Below, piece after piece: positions 1 through 13,200 of a stretch of 64,000 nt of DNA. The notes under the pieces are model-generated. The model had not been told where the DNA came from. It worked only from the letters and a program-made list of their open reading frames with translations, and did no database searches. Both the position numbers and the translations under genes were made by a program. Location: contig NC_092564.1 of the NCBI RefSeq assembly GCF_037975245.1, forward strand, positions 4,179,484 through 4,243,483, written 5' to 3'. Position 1 is the first letter of the stretch. The number at the start of each line of letters is the position of its first letter. The stretch comes from Apostichopus japonicus. Taxonomy: Eukaryota > Echinodermata > Holothuroidea > Aspidochirotida > Stichopodidae.

Positions 1-347
1 ATTAAAGATTAAGGATTTCGTATAACTTTATATTATTAGCATAATGCGCAAGCACCTTATTTCAGACAGTGATCAACGTGACCAAATATTAAAACGAATG
101 GCTAATTTTTAATCATTACTCTTTCTGTTTATCATTTTAAATATAACATCATTCACCTTTACGTAAAGGTCTCATTGGTGGTGTAAACCAATGCATAATA
201 AGGTAAACTTGGAGAAACACAGCACGTGCAAGTGCGTCTTAAAATGCTATCTGACACCTAAAGACATCTCTCTCTACGTCATAGTTCAGATCCACCGCCA
301 ATCTAATACCAGGTATGACAAGTGCAGGTATGACAAGTGACAAGTTA
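1..347. other. No gene seen
   Basis: AT-rich sequence with no convincing open frame, splice pair or repeat. A short direct repeat of a ten-base motif (aggtatgaca) sits near 311-335, just before the SINE head. Confidence 0.5.
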
Positions 348-572
348 GGCGGAGTGTATAGCCTAGTGGTTAACGCCGGCGTCTCCCAGTCATGAGATCC
401 CCGGTTCGATTCCCCGCCGACAGCAATGTGTGTCGTCTGGCAAGGGTGTTGTTCAATAACAACTTCCCGACATGGACGTTAAATGGATGTGTGCCGAGAG
501 ATTGGCTTCGGTCAGCTTGCGAGTCTACAAGCCTCCATGGCTTCTTTCGCGAGTTCCTGCTTGCGGGAAGAT
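348..572 (+). mobile_element. tRNA-derived SINE (head and body)
   Basis: The first ~74 bases look like a tRNA. An A-box-like tagcctagtgg (358-368) and a B box ggttcgattcc (402-412) form an internal Pol III promoter, and the ggcgg/ccgcc ends could pair as an acceptor stem. About 150 bases of unrelated body follow, and then the sequence runs straight into the (CATA)n array, which would be its 3' tail. There is no good anticodon arm, so this is not a working tRNA gene. Assignment to a named SINE family needs a repeat library. Confidence 0.7.
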
Positions 573-1229
573 CATACATACATACATACATACATACATA
601 CATACATACATACATACATACATACATACATACATACATACATACATACATACATACATACATACATACATACATACATACATACATACATACATACATA
701 CATACATACATACATACATACATACATACATACATACATACATACATACATACATACATACATACATACATACATACATACATACATACATACATACATA
801 CATACATACATACATACATACATACATACATACATACATACATACATACATACATACATACATACATACATACATACATACATACATACATACATACATA
901 CATACATACATACATACATACATACATACATACATACATACATACATACATACATACATACATACATACATACATACATACATACATACATACATACATA
1001 CATACATACATACATACATACATACATACATACATACATACATACATACATACATACATACATACATACATACATACATACATACATACATACATACATA
1101 CATACATACATACATACATACATACATACATACATACATACATACATACATACATACATACATACATACATACATACATACATACATACATACATACATA
1201 CATACATACATACATACATACATACATAC
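573..1229. repeat. (CATA)n microsatellite, ~164 units
   Basis: A perfect tetranucleotide array of 657 bp with no visible interruption. It directly follows the SINE body, so it probably grew from the SINE tail. All three frames on both strands are open in a tetranucleotide array, which creates false ORFs of His-Thr-Tyr-Ile or Met-Tyr-Val-Cys repeats here. Confidence 0.97.
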
Positions 1230-1310
1230 TCATGTTGTGGGCCTAATGGAGACTTTCCCTGTGGAGACAACTTGTGAGACTCCCATCATCCTTATCAAAC
1301 ATACCCTTTG

Positions 1311-1795
1311 GAGACTTGATTACACAAGTTGGTATTGGACTGCAGTTCAGTACCATCCTTATGAATCACCATTCCTTCTGGAGACTAGTTTACATAAGTT
1401 GGTATTGGACTGCAGTTCAGTACCATCCTTATGAATCACCATTCCTTCTGGAGACTAGTTTACATAAGTTGGTATTGGACTGCAGTTCAGTACCATCCTT
1501 ATGAATCACCATTCCTTCTGGAGACTAGTTTACATAAGTTGGTATTGGACTGCAGTTCAGTACCATCCTAATGAATCATCCTTCCTTCTGGAGACTAGTT
1601 TACATAAGTTGGTATTGGACTGCAATTCAGTACCATCCTTATGAATCATCCTTCCTTCTGGAGACAAGTTTACATAAGTTGGTATTGGACTGCAGATCAG
1701 TACCATCCTAATGAATCATCCTTCCTTCTGGAGACAAGTTTACATAAGTTGGTATTGGACCGAAGTTCAGTACCATCTTTATGAATCATCCCTCT
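1311..1795. repeat. 70-bp minisatellite, ~7 copies
   Basis: Copies begin with gagact/gagaca at 1311, 1381, 1451, 1521, 1591, 1661 and 1731, exactly 70 bp apart. The copies from 1381 to about 1560 are nearly identical. The outer copies are more diverged, as expected for unequal exchange. The short open frames here are by-products of the repeat. Confidence 0.93.
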
Positions 1796-1799
1796 GGAG

Positions 1800-3996
1800 A
1801 CCACTTTATACATTCTCAAAAACCAAACCTTCCAAATGCTGTAATACCCAACCTGCTTGGTTTAAGTCCAGTACTGTTCATATTATTTCATCTTGCCCCT
1901 TGTAAGCTTGTAATGACTGCATTTTAAATTTCACAAGGGAATTATCAAGAAAAATACAGTTGGCCATGCTTAAATTTTTAGAAAAGTTATTACTTTTCAT
2001 TACTTTTTTTACATGTATTCATTCCCACTTCTCCAGTAGACAAGCCAAGTGAAGCTTTCATAGAAGTTTTAGTTTATCTCAAACAACAAAGTTCAGTTTT
2101 TAACTACAGTTTATTGCCCTGATCATCCGGCATGTTCTCTCAGGTCCTTCAACAGAAATGCATACAAATATGAAAAGGGACAGACATTATATGAACACCA
2201 TTTAATTAAAACAAGTAAACATTACAACATGTTAAATTAATGTTAACAAATGTTCAAATTATTTCTAAAAATTTTAAGCAAGTTTGAACTTACAACTAGT
2301 AACATAATAACAGTAATACTGACAACACAACATGGGCTGAATCAATGTACAGAAGTAAAATGACAGTGGACACCATTTTCTTTTTTACTCTATTAGAGAT
2401 AAGAAAATAGAATGCAAATATGTACTTTGGTCTTGACAATGGAACATGATTTCCATCATGTTTGCATTGGTGTATTAGTTGCATCAAAACTAAAATATCT
2501 TCACTGTTGCTAACCTTTCACTGAATATAACAAGAAGGAGCACATGCACTAGTACAGCAAATATGAACCAACATAATTTCCGATGTCCGAAATTATCAGG
2601 TACTTGGCATCTGGAATATTTTCTTCTTCAGATTTTTTTTACACGTGGTTAACATCTCAAATCTTTTTCACCCACCCTCTGACTCTCAAAGATCACTAGC
2701 TGTACGAATTGGAACATAAATGAATTCTGTTATTTATTCTCCTTGATGAAACTAAGCCTTGTAATACTGTCAATAGTAACATTAAAAGGGAAAGCCATTT
2801 GTTTAACTTGATAACACAACCAAAATACAAACAAAGTATGATTTCAAAATTACCCAGAAATGAAGCTTTTTAGCTGAGTTTATTGAGTTTATGAGTAAAT
2901 GAGTTTAAACCTTGGAACTTTTTGATGATCTCACTATCTACTAAGTAGTTTCAACAAACACCTGCTTTAAAACATAGAAATATTGAACACAAAAAGGTAA
3001 TTTTAAGAAGATCATGTCTCTTTTTTGATAACTGATATTGCCTGTCCTTTACTCTCAAAATAACTTTGTTCTTGTCAACATATACTGTTAAATAGCCTCT
3101 CAAAGAAGTTTTTAAATTTTCTTATAAATGAAGCACTTAAGCTAAACTGATTTTGAAGTTTGGTTTCTGACTAAAATCTCAGTTCCTAAAAAGAACTAAC
3201 AGACATTTGCTATCGGAAGTAAAGAACTGTTAAACACAAAAAATTCATTAAAATGAAACCCTTTGACTTTTCTTTTGCATAACTCACACTGTTCTTTGCT
3301 TGTAAAAATACATCTGACTGACCTGATGTAGTAGGCCTATCCACCAGGAAATCTCCTCACTTATATGTTCTTCCCAAAATACTGTAAAAGCTCTCCTCAA
3401 TCTAAAGAAATTCTTAAAAATTATGATACAGATTTGTATCTCTTTTTGACCTCATTTCCTAATAACCACACTAAACAAACATTTCTATCAGAAACACATT
3501 TACATTTAACACAAACAGGTCATTTGGATAAAATCATTCCTTTTTTTTTTGCATTATGGACCTGATACAGCAGGGTTTTCAGTCGGAAACTGTTCTCCCT
3601 TTAATGTGCTTGAAACCCTATATTCCTTTCGTTGTAATCTTACCATCTTACCTTACATCTTACCTCTAAACATATTCTTTGTATTGTAGGGAGAGCAGGA
3701 GTGATATCTGTCAGGGACTCTGCCTTCCCTAATGTTCTTTTGGAACAGATTAAGAATGCAAGAAAGACATGAATATTGCCTTACAAACTGAGCTCTTCAG
3801 CTGAAAAAGATTAAGCAGTAACCTTAAGAAGGAAGCAAGGCCAATAAACATATGCAATCAAAAATATTGAATTGTTTCACACAAAAGGCTGATTTATATT
3901 GAATCAGTTAGCTTTTTCACTTGCCTAACATGCAATACCTGTTTTTGCCTGCAAAAATAATGTTCATCTTATTGACCATATGCAGCAGGAACTCAC
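1800..3996. other. 3' flank of the SET gene, no gene seen
   Basis: AT-rich sequence with only short, low-complexity open frames. The 3' untranslated region of the minus-strand SET/recombinase gene must lie at its right-hand end. No clear AATAAA was found on the minus strand; an ATTAAA-like site near 3598-3603 is possible but weak. Confidence 0.45.
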
Positions 3997-4220
3997 TTAA
4001 ATTCCTTTTGCCAATCTTACAATTTGGTTCCGGACATAGTCTTTTACGTTGTCAGGAGTCCTTCTGGCGAGACATGGAAATTTTTCAACAGCAGACCTGC
4101 AGGCATCTCTGCCAGGGTTTTTTCCTTGCTTTATGTTCTTTTGAAAATGCTTGAAGATGGTCTTTTTTTCCTCAGCTGTCCAAGGGACTTTTTTCTTTTG
4201 CTTTCGGAAAAATCGTTTAC
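3997..4220 (-). CDS. Terminal exon: Myb/SANT-like domain and stop
   Basis: This is the last exon of the SET fusion gene. The acceptor is tcctgcag|GT, and the exon enters in phase 1, giving 75 codons and ending in TAA at 3997-3999. The N-terminal end is Lys/Arg-rich. It is followed by PWTAEEKKTIFKHF, a tryptophan-containing first helix of the SANT/Myb type, then a Cys- and Arg-rich stretch and a predicted helix. Plus-strand open frames across this position are antisense shadows. Confidence 0.75.
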
Positions 4221-7200
4221 CTGCAGGAGGTAATAGTAAAACGCAAAGTTTATGTAACCTGGTTAAACTCTTTATTGAATAAAAAACATTTTCTGTGAAC
4301 TTGCTTCCTTCCCTCTAGTGCTTTTTAAATGATAAATATATATACACATCCACTAACGAGTAATTATACGTTCTTCTAAAATGCTATAACAAGGGCTTCT
4401 CTTTGACAACACTTCCTTGTCGGTATGTATGACATAAAAAGTTTGACTAGATATACCTGATGCACACTGGAATTTGTCAACTCTTTTAAGTATGCCTTCA
4501 ATCACAAAATTACAAATTCACAACAAAACAAGCACAATGATGTTGCAAAAGCCTAGCTAAGATGTGAATTGTCAGTCAGGGCAGAAGTGGGGGCCATCTT
4601 GGACTCCAGTTGGTTCCAAACAGGAACCCTTGGCTGGGTAATACTCATATAGGCGATGGAATCCAGCGGGGATTTGAAAGTCCTTGACACTATCGAAGTT
4701 GGAGTGACTGCATGTTGGCATGTAGTGCACAAAGACTTGCATTGAGAAGGGTACCTCACAACTGGGATCCAAAAAATGGACATTCAATTAACCAGCTTAG
4801 GGTCTTAAATTACACTCATCTTTCTCAGATATAACTTGCATTATCTCTACCAAAAACTCACCAGATGAGGTATTTTCCAGTACCAATTGATCTTGAGAGC
4901 CCTGTATTCCCATTTCATCATCTGAATTGTTATCTGTAAGACAGACAAATGCCAAATGATTAGGTTAATAAAAAACAATGGTCACAAGTTTGCATGGCAA
5001 AAGTACTAGCAATTTTATTTCAATCAGGTAACATGTGGGGGAATGAAGACTTGAGTAACAGGACAGATGTCAAATTGGTTTGTGGTTTTTCCCTTTAGAC
5101 AATGCCTCAGAAAATCTGCTAAATATCAAGCCTATGTTCCCTCATTTCTACCAAATTGCATCTACTTGACATTTCCTTCATGAAGCCTGATACAGTAGCT
5201 TCTTTGTATTCCAGGCAAATTGCTTTTAATAATTTACCCTGTGTCTTTGATACCTTGGCTTTTATATAAGATCATAGACAAAAAGTGCAATATGATACCA
5301 AATAAACCAGGAAATCAAATAGCTAAGTGATTCCTTGCAAATGAGAGGCAACTTTAGACAGAAGATACCAACATTCGGTGTTACTCAACAAAAATGGCCA
5401 ATATTGTACAATTGCCTTGCAGTAATTGTCAATGGGTGCCAATACAATACAAGGCTAAACTTCAAACCAACTTTCACTCTTTCAATCATGATCTCTAGCT
5501 TATAGCAGAGAAACTTATAAATAAAAGGCAGAAGGGTGCCATATTACGTTTGATAAGTCCATCAATGTTACATGTCTACATGGTATTAACATTTTTCATT
5601 TCTTGGAACGGTTTAAGTCTGGGCAATAAGTTAATAACTAAAAAATATCTTCCTAAACATTGATTCTAAGAATACTTTCACCTAATTTGAACATCAAAAT
5701 ATGTGGTCTTATCGGGACAATGGACTGCAAGAAATGCTTGCTCTGTATCAATGTCCTCCTGTCAGATTTTTGTGAGGCCACATAAATTCCTTGATGACTG
5801 TAAATAGCAATTTATTAATCAGTTTTCTACGGTATTGTTGTGAGTGCAAGCTAACACAATCCTTTGTTAGGATCCTGGCCTAGCACACTAAAGCAGCTTA
5901 AGGTAATAAATCACACTCATCTTTCTGTAGTCCCTTTTGAACTGAACTGCACTGTAAATGTTTTTAAAATATTAAAAACTGTATCAATAAAACCTATTTT
6001 GGTAAGGATTGATTTGGCACTAATTCAAGATAAAGGTATTGGCCGAAGGTGGAACATACCTAGGGAGTCAATTTGACAAGTATGTGAGTTTGGCTGCAAT
6101 TGAATCCCATGAAAGAAACAAAGATATGGACTCATCCAGGGGTATATAGATCAAGATTAACATACTTATGTTTTTTTATCTTAAATGGCAGGGCTGGAAT
6201 ACAACATAAGTCTCAGATATCACTTGCATTATCTCCACAAGAAACTCACCAGAGGAAGTGTTTTCCAGTACAGGTGGATCATGATGGCTCTGCTTCCCCT
6301 CCTCATCTGAATGGTTATCTATAAGACAGACAAATGCCAAATGTGTAGATTAGTTGATAAGCAATGGTCACAAGTTTACGCAACTAAAAGTAATAACAAT
6401 TCTACTTTATTCGGAACATGTTATCTATCATCCAATGTTCCCTGAAAGACGTGAGAACAAATGGGGGCTGGAGAGTTAAGTAAGAGTTGGTTTGTTGTTT
6501 TTCCTTAATTACAGGCAATACCTTTGAACATCTGTTTAATATGTTAATATGATGCCTATGTCCGTTCAATTCTACAGGTACTTTCATTTGCCATGTTTAC
6601 CAACATGACAATTCCTTTTCAGCCCTATATAGTAAGCTTTGTGTTACAAGAAAGTATACCCAAGAAATAATTTACCTTGTTTCTCTGATATATCTACCCT
6701 TTAATATGAGATGTCTAGATAAGACATGCAACATAATACAAAAGAGACTCACCACCCTCAAGCTGATGCATTGCAACAGATTCTTCAATTTGTTCATCTT
6801 CAAACACAGGAATGTCTGTTGGATTGTGAAGTTCAAAAAATTTGTCTTATAATTGATGACAAAATGTAGCCAAAGCAATCTTGGGGCAACCTTTAGAGAA
6901 ATTAGGTAGAATGCCAGCCAAAACCAGCCTTTTTTTACTGAAATGGTCAAGGTACTAATATGCTTGCACTGATCTGACCTAGAGTCATGGATGCTGAATA
7001 ACTCCAGTTTGTGAACATAACCTAAGTTAAGTAACATTGGCATATTAAGTCATTTTATTAGAGAAGATGTTAAATGTTCTTTACATTTCTTGTCATAAGT
7101 AGTTTACTCCTGCTAATTGAACTACTTAAATAAATTCTTACCATCAACACTGATTTCATCCAACGTCTTTCCTCTTAAGTTAGAAACTTTGCCTCGATCC

Positions 7201-10200
7201 ATGGCAAGGAGCAATTTGGAAACTTTGCACAGTTCAACTGTTGACTCCTGGAGTCTATAATATTGCTTGTGAATTGCCACATCATGACCAAGGTGGCTTG
7301 CCAGCCACTCTACCTCCTGACTACCAAGACTTAAGACTTGTGAGACAGTTGCAGCATACTGTCTCATTTTGGTGCTCTTTATGGTCTCTGGTGCTTCTAA
7401 ATCCAGACCAGTAATTACTTCAGAAAGGCACTCTCCTCCATCAAGAAATGATGCTGAAGTAGACCTAGCAAACACATATGGGTTGCCGGCTGGTATGCCA
7501 AATGATTCCCTTTGATCAATGATCAACTTAAGAGATTCAGAACATTCTGGTGGAATAATAACTGCGACTGGACGGCCACGTTTTCCCACAATTTTAACTA
7601 GCTGGTACCGCTTAGACAGCTCTTTCTCCAAAGCATTTAGATTATGAGCTAATTCATCAATCTGACATTTCTCCCACTGCGGCCGGTTTAAGATGGAAGC
7701 TACAGGCAATTTTGCCATTTCAGCTGGTCTGCGTTTGTTAAAGACGATCAGTCTTGCTAGGGTCATTTTCTGCAATAGACGATAATCTCTGAACTCAGGT
7801 TTAGCACTCATCAGTTTACTGGTCAAACTTTTAATCTGAGATCGTGTGTGCTCAGAAACTTTCTTCAGATCAGAAGCACTTGGGAGGCTGACTACTTTTT
7901 CACACTTTCTTACATTCAATGTGGAAGCAGCTGCTGAAGCAACTTTCACATGCCATTCTGCTTGATGAAGTTGCAAATATCTGTTTGCTTCTTCTTCAGC
8001 TTTAGCATCACCTTGCCTTATTGCCTGGCTACGCTTGATTCTTGTGATCCAGACCAAGTCATGCCCTGACTTTATAGCGAATGATGGAAACTTATACTGA
8101 CAATTTCCACCATTATCATTTTCAACTATGGCACATCTTTTTTCCACTGCCTCAACTACCATATCAAACTTGGATGGTTTTATGAAATCACTGATGTTCT
8201 GGCCACCATTAGGATCAGATTTCCTTAGTTCTAGTAAGACACTAGCAAGTGCTCTCATTTTTTGGGACACAATATGCTTTCTGGTTTGCTGGTTGCGAAG
8301 CACTTGGTTTCCATATTCAAGTATGAGTATGTCATTGCTAAGAACATCAAACAGCTCATCTCTCTTCATTGAAGATAAGACCATTCTTTTCAATTTGTCA
8401 CTTGCTCCGTTGTACCGTTTCATAAGGATGTCACTTTCCATGCGAACTCGTGATCTCTTTTTACTTTCTCCCTTGGATTCTGATTCTTTGGCAATGCATC
8501 TATACCGCACATGCCTCCACAAATCATCCTTACTAACATATCCCAAACACTGTGGACAGGGGCCGTAATCATCCAAGTCAAAGTAGGCTCCAGTTGATGG
8601 TCTTCGCATCAAAATTATCTCTCCAGTCTGTGTTTGTATCACTTCTTCATTGTGAAAGAAATTTCCTTTGTTTCGCAGAAGGTCTAGTTTAACTTTCCGC
8701 TCCCTTGATCCCACAGGCAGTGCCATTATCTGTGCAACAGCAACTTCATCTTTATGTTGACTTAGATAGTGTCGACCGATAACAACTTTTAACAATTTCC
8801 CACAAAACAAGCATGCATTTCTTTTATCGTAGACTCGTTTGGAACCTTTCTCTGTTTGTTTCCTTTGAGCACATTTGACATGGACTTCTTCTTCCTCCTG
8901 TTCTTCATCATCCAACTGCTCCCGTTCACAACCTGATGAATTATCTTCACAGTAGCCTGCATCCATTTTAGCATCAATCACTTTATTGTAACATGTCCCT
9001 GAAGTCCCAGGGACATCTTTGGGTAAGTCACATGTGTCATCATCCTTTTCAAGATCACTGTTCTTTTCTGAATCACCAGGGTCTGGATGATAATCTGAAT
9101 CGGCTTCATGTTCAGAAGCATCACTCATGTCATCAGCAACTTCATATTCATGAGTACTTTCAATATCACTTAATAGGGCTGTTTCACAGTCTACCTCTGC
9201 TGCCATAATAGGAAAAACTTGTGTATCTCTAAGAATGGATCTTATCTTAGCAAGTTCCTTCTCCAGATCAGACCTAGTGTCTAATGTCTGATTTTGCTGT
9301 GAGCTGTCCTCTGCATTAGGTTTCTGTTCAATAGCTTTATTTGCTTTCCAGTCACCACATTCTTCAATGGGAGATCCCTCAACCATTTCCTCATCATCTT
9401 CTCTCCGACGTGCTGTATTATGCATCGCCATGTTAGGTAATTGTTCCCTATCCTCTTTATCAGGTTTGTTACCAGTTTCTTCTTTTGTGTATCCAGCAGC
9501 GGTCAATTTTTCTTGCTGTGAGTGGTCCTCTGCATTAGTATTCCGCTTACAAGCTTGATCTGAAATTTTGTCACCACTATCTTCAATGGAAGATACCTCA
9601 ACCATTTCCTCATCATCCTCTCTCTGAAGTGCTGTATTATGCATCGCCATGTTGGTTAACTGTTCCCAACCATCTTTATCAGGTTTGTCACCAGTTTCTT
9701 CTTTAGGGTCTTTAGCAGTGGTCAGTATTTCTTGCTGTGAGTGGCCTTTTGCATTAGTATTCTGCTTACAAGCTTGATCTGAAATTTTGTCACCACTATC
9801 TTCAATGGAAGATACCTCAACCATTTCCTCATCATCCTCTCTCTGAAGTGCTGTATTATGCATCGCCATGTTGGTTAACTGTTCCCAACCATCTTTATCA
9901 GGTTTGTCACCAGTTTCTTCTTTAGGGTCTTTAGCAGTGGTCAGTATTTCTTGCTGTGAGTGGTCTTTTGCATTAGTATTCTGCTTACAAGCTTGATCTG
10001 AAATTTTGTCACCACTATCTTCAATGGAAGATACCTCAACCATTTCCTCATCATCCTCTCTCTGAAGTGCTGTATTATGCATCGCCATGTTGTTTAACTG
10101 TTCCCAACCATCTTTATCAGGTTTGTCACCAGTTTCTTCTTTAGGGTCTTTAGCAGTGGTCAGTATTTCTTGCTGTGAATGGTCTTTTGCATTATTATTC

Positions 10201-13200
10201 TGTTCACAAGCTTGATCTTCTTTACTGCAACCAACATCTCTCAACATCTCATTGGAAGATCCCTCAACAATTTCCTCATCATCTTCCCTGTGAAGAGTTG
10301 TGTTGAGCACCATCATACTAGGTAATTGTTCACAACACTCTATATCCAGTTTGTCTTCAGTTTTGTCCTGAACTTCCTGTTGGGTACTCTTGCCATCCTT
10401 GTCTGTTCGCCAAGGAAGATTTTTTAAACCATAGTCATACCGTATCTCGTCACCAATATTAATTTCCTTTGTTGAAAACAAGCAAAGAATAACTTCCTCA
10501 TTGTGAATTATCTTCTTCATTCTGCAGTTTGCTTTTTGGGGTTTTTCATCATTGACAAATTTTCCAAGTGACTTTTTCACATGGGTTGCATCAATGCTGA
10601 AAGATATAAAATTAAATAAAAACATGTACAATTATTGTGTATTTCATTAAATGATTGCAATCATTAAAGGAAGGCAACCTTTTATGCCCAATGAATTAAA
10701 CTTTCTCCATGTACAAAATGAAGAGAAAAGTCTCCCATGAATATCTTCCTTCAAAATCTCATTCTTTGTGGTGGTAACTCCCACAATGCCTATAGACCTG
10801 TCACTACCATTACTCTTGCCCAAACCCAACAGTAAGCTTCTCCTAGCCTTATCCCCTGACCAATTAATTAAAATTAAAATAAGCAAAACCCTTCCCGTAT
10901 ATCCCTTCCAAATTCCTTTCAAAAACTACAAAGTCAACAAGCAAGAGATTCATGTTATTACAAATCTCACCTTGTTTGCAATGTGATGAGTTAAAGCTTG
11001 ACTGACAAAGATTCTCTTTTGAGTTTTAAAGAAGTTCATGTATTGCTTCAGTAGCACCCCTATGTAGTACTGAAGTGAGTGGCTTTAGCACACTACACAC
11101 TGTATTATGGCTGTAGATAATTTCCTTGATAGCTCTTGACAGGAGCTACTAATTGTGTTCCTCAGTTGGAATTTACAGGCGCTACAAAGCATGAGCGCGA
11201 TCTTGCGGAATGGTGAGTACTCTACTACTGATAAATACCTTACTTTTAATATAATATTAACACTCTACTTATAAATACCTGTATCATTACAATTACTACC
11301 AACAAGTACCTTATCATGGAGGACATGATTATTCCAAAATCATGATCATTAATAACTCACAGTGAAATAACACTAATCCTTAACCAGAATGCAAAAATGC
11401 ATTGTGCTACCAATGATGTAATATGAGCACTTTTCTTCATGAATCTGACGTAATGTATACTGAGGGTGTACAACATACTTGATCTTTGTATTACAGTGTA
11501 ACGCATTGTGTTGTGACAAACAATAAATTCACAAAGGCACGGGCTGTCCTGAAATGACCATTGACCTCAACAACAGGCTTCTTGTACTAAGAGTGATACA
11601 TCAGCAACTAAATTTAATGTCCTACTTTTCACAATTTCACCCCTCATGAACTCAACCACTGACCTCCGCCAACATTAGGCTTCTTGTACTCAATGTGGTA
11701 CAATTACATACCAAATATGTGATAGACATGTCCAAAGCTACCCTTGTGATGTTATGTTAAGGAAGGTGCCTTAGTGAAGAGAGGCAGGTAAGAGGGGAAT
11801 GAAGTTAATTAAATTTGATATGGCATATCTAATAACAAAATATGAGATCTGTCCAAGGTTCCTTTCTTGCAACATTTTACAAGGTTTCCACAATTTGACC
11901 CCTGGTGACCCCAAATGATATTGACCTCCATCAAAATCAAATTGGCTTTATTGTACTTTATGTGGTACTTCTACAAACCAAATATGAAGTCTGCCCATGA
12001 TTCCCTTCTTGAGATGTCTCATTTACAAGGTTTCACAAGTTGACCCCTGGTGAGCCCAAATGACCTTTGACCTCCTTAAAAAACACTAGGCTTCTTGTAT
12101 TAAATGTGTGACTTCTACACACTAAGTACAGTATGAGGTCTGTCTAAGCTTTCCTTCTTGAGGTATCATGTTTACAAGGTTTTCCACAATTTGACCACAA
12201 ATAACCTTTGACCTCAACCAAAATCAATAGGCTTCTTGTCCTCAATATGGTACTCCTACACATTAAACAAGAGGTATGCTCAAGCTTTCCTTCTTGAGAT
12301 ATTGTTTTTACGAGGTTTTCACAATTTGACCGTCGGTGACCCCAAATGACCTTTGACCTCTACCAAAATTAATAGGCTCCTTGTCCTTTATATGGTACTT
12401 CAACACACTAACATATGAGTTATGCCCAAGGTTTTCCTCTTGAGATAATGTGTTTACAAGGTTTTCACAATTCGACCCAAAATTTGCCAACAACATAGTT
12501 CAAAGGATGAAGTAAGCAAAAGTTCTAGAGACTTCTGTTTGACTTCTGGCATATTTCAGTATGAAGTACAAATTGGAAACTGACTTGCACCAACCTACAT
12601 CAAGTGAGATTTATTTGACACCTAACTCAAACAGAATTGTAGTTTTAATCCAACTGACAAATGATGTTAGGCTAGCAGACTAATTGACTTTTCACTGACA
12701 GATCAGCCTGGCTGACATGGTCAGGAAACTTCGAAAAGAAATTTAACTTACCATAATGTCTTGCCTCTATCAGAATAAAAATACTGATAGCAGTGCCTCA
12801 GCTGACGATTTATGTAATCAACCTCCCTTTCCTCTGCCTCTTCTGTTGTAATTCTCTCCCCCTTGTACTGCAGCAAGAACTCCCCATTCTCAATTGATTG
12901 TGTTGCAAACACTCCATATCCTAAAAAAAATAAATGAAAAACTATGAACAATTTCCTTTAAAAATGAATAACAGCAAACACAACTCTCCAATATATAATT
13001 TCTCTAATACCACTAAAAATATCTTGTTGCTTAGCCATGCATGTATGTTATTACTAGTAAAGCACTCACCAATCCTTTCACTGATGAACTTCTTCTCAAG
13101 ACCAGGGTGATCCTGCTCATAGTTGGGTACATCTGTATCCTTTGGGAAGATTAAAAGATATCAAAAGTTAACACAGTGACAACACAATTACTGAATACTG

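Noticed and set aside
348-421. A tRNA gene
   Set aside because: The A and B boxes are good, but the anticodon arm is poor and a SINE body and tail follow. It is the SINE promoter.
370-1434. Long overlapping open frames of His-Thr-Tyr-Ile or Met-Tyr-Val-Cys repeats on both strands
   Set aside because: They are translations of the pure (CATA)n array, which has no stop in any frame. The same applies at 18333-19023.
4553-4787. Minus-strand open frames as an additional SET-fusion exon
   Set aside because: No splice pair keeps phase with the flanking exons, whereas 4862-4933 joins 3997-4220 directly in phase.
8128-8568. Plus-strand open frame of 146 codons
   Set aside because: It is antisense to the large exon of the SET fusion gene, whose frame has domain content and in-phase splicing. 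The frames at 8993 and 9367 are rejected for the same reason.
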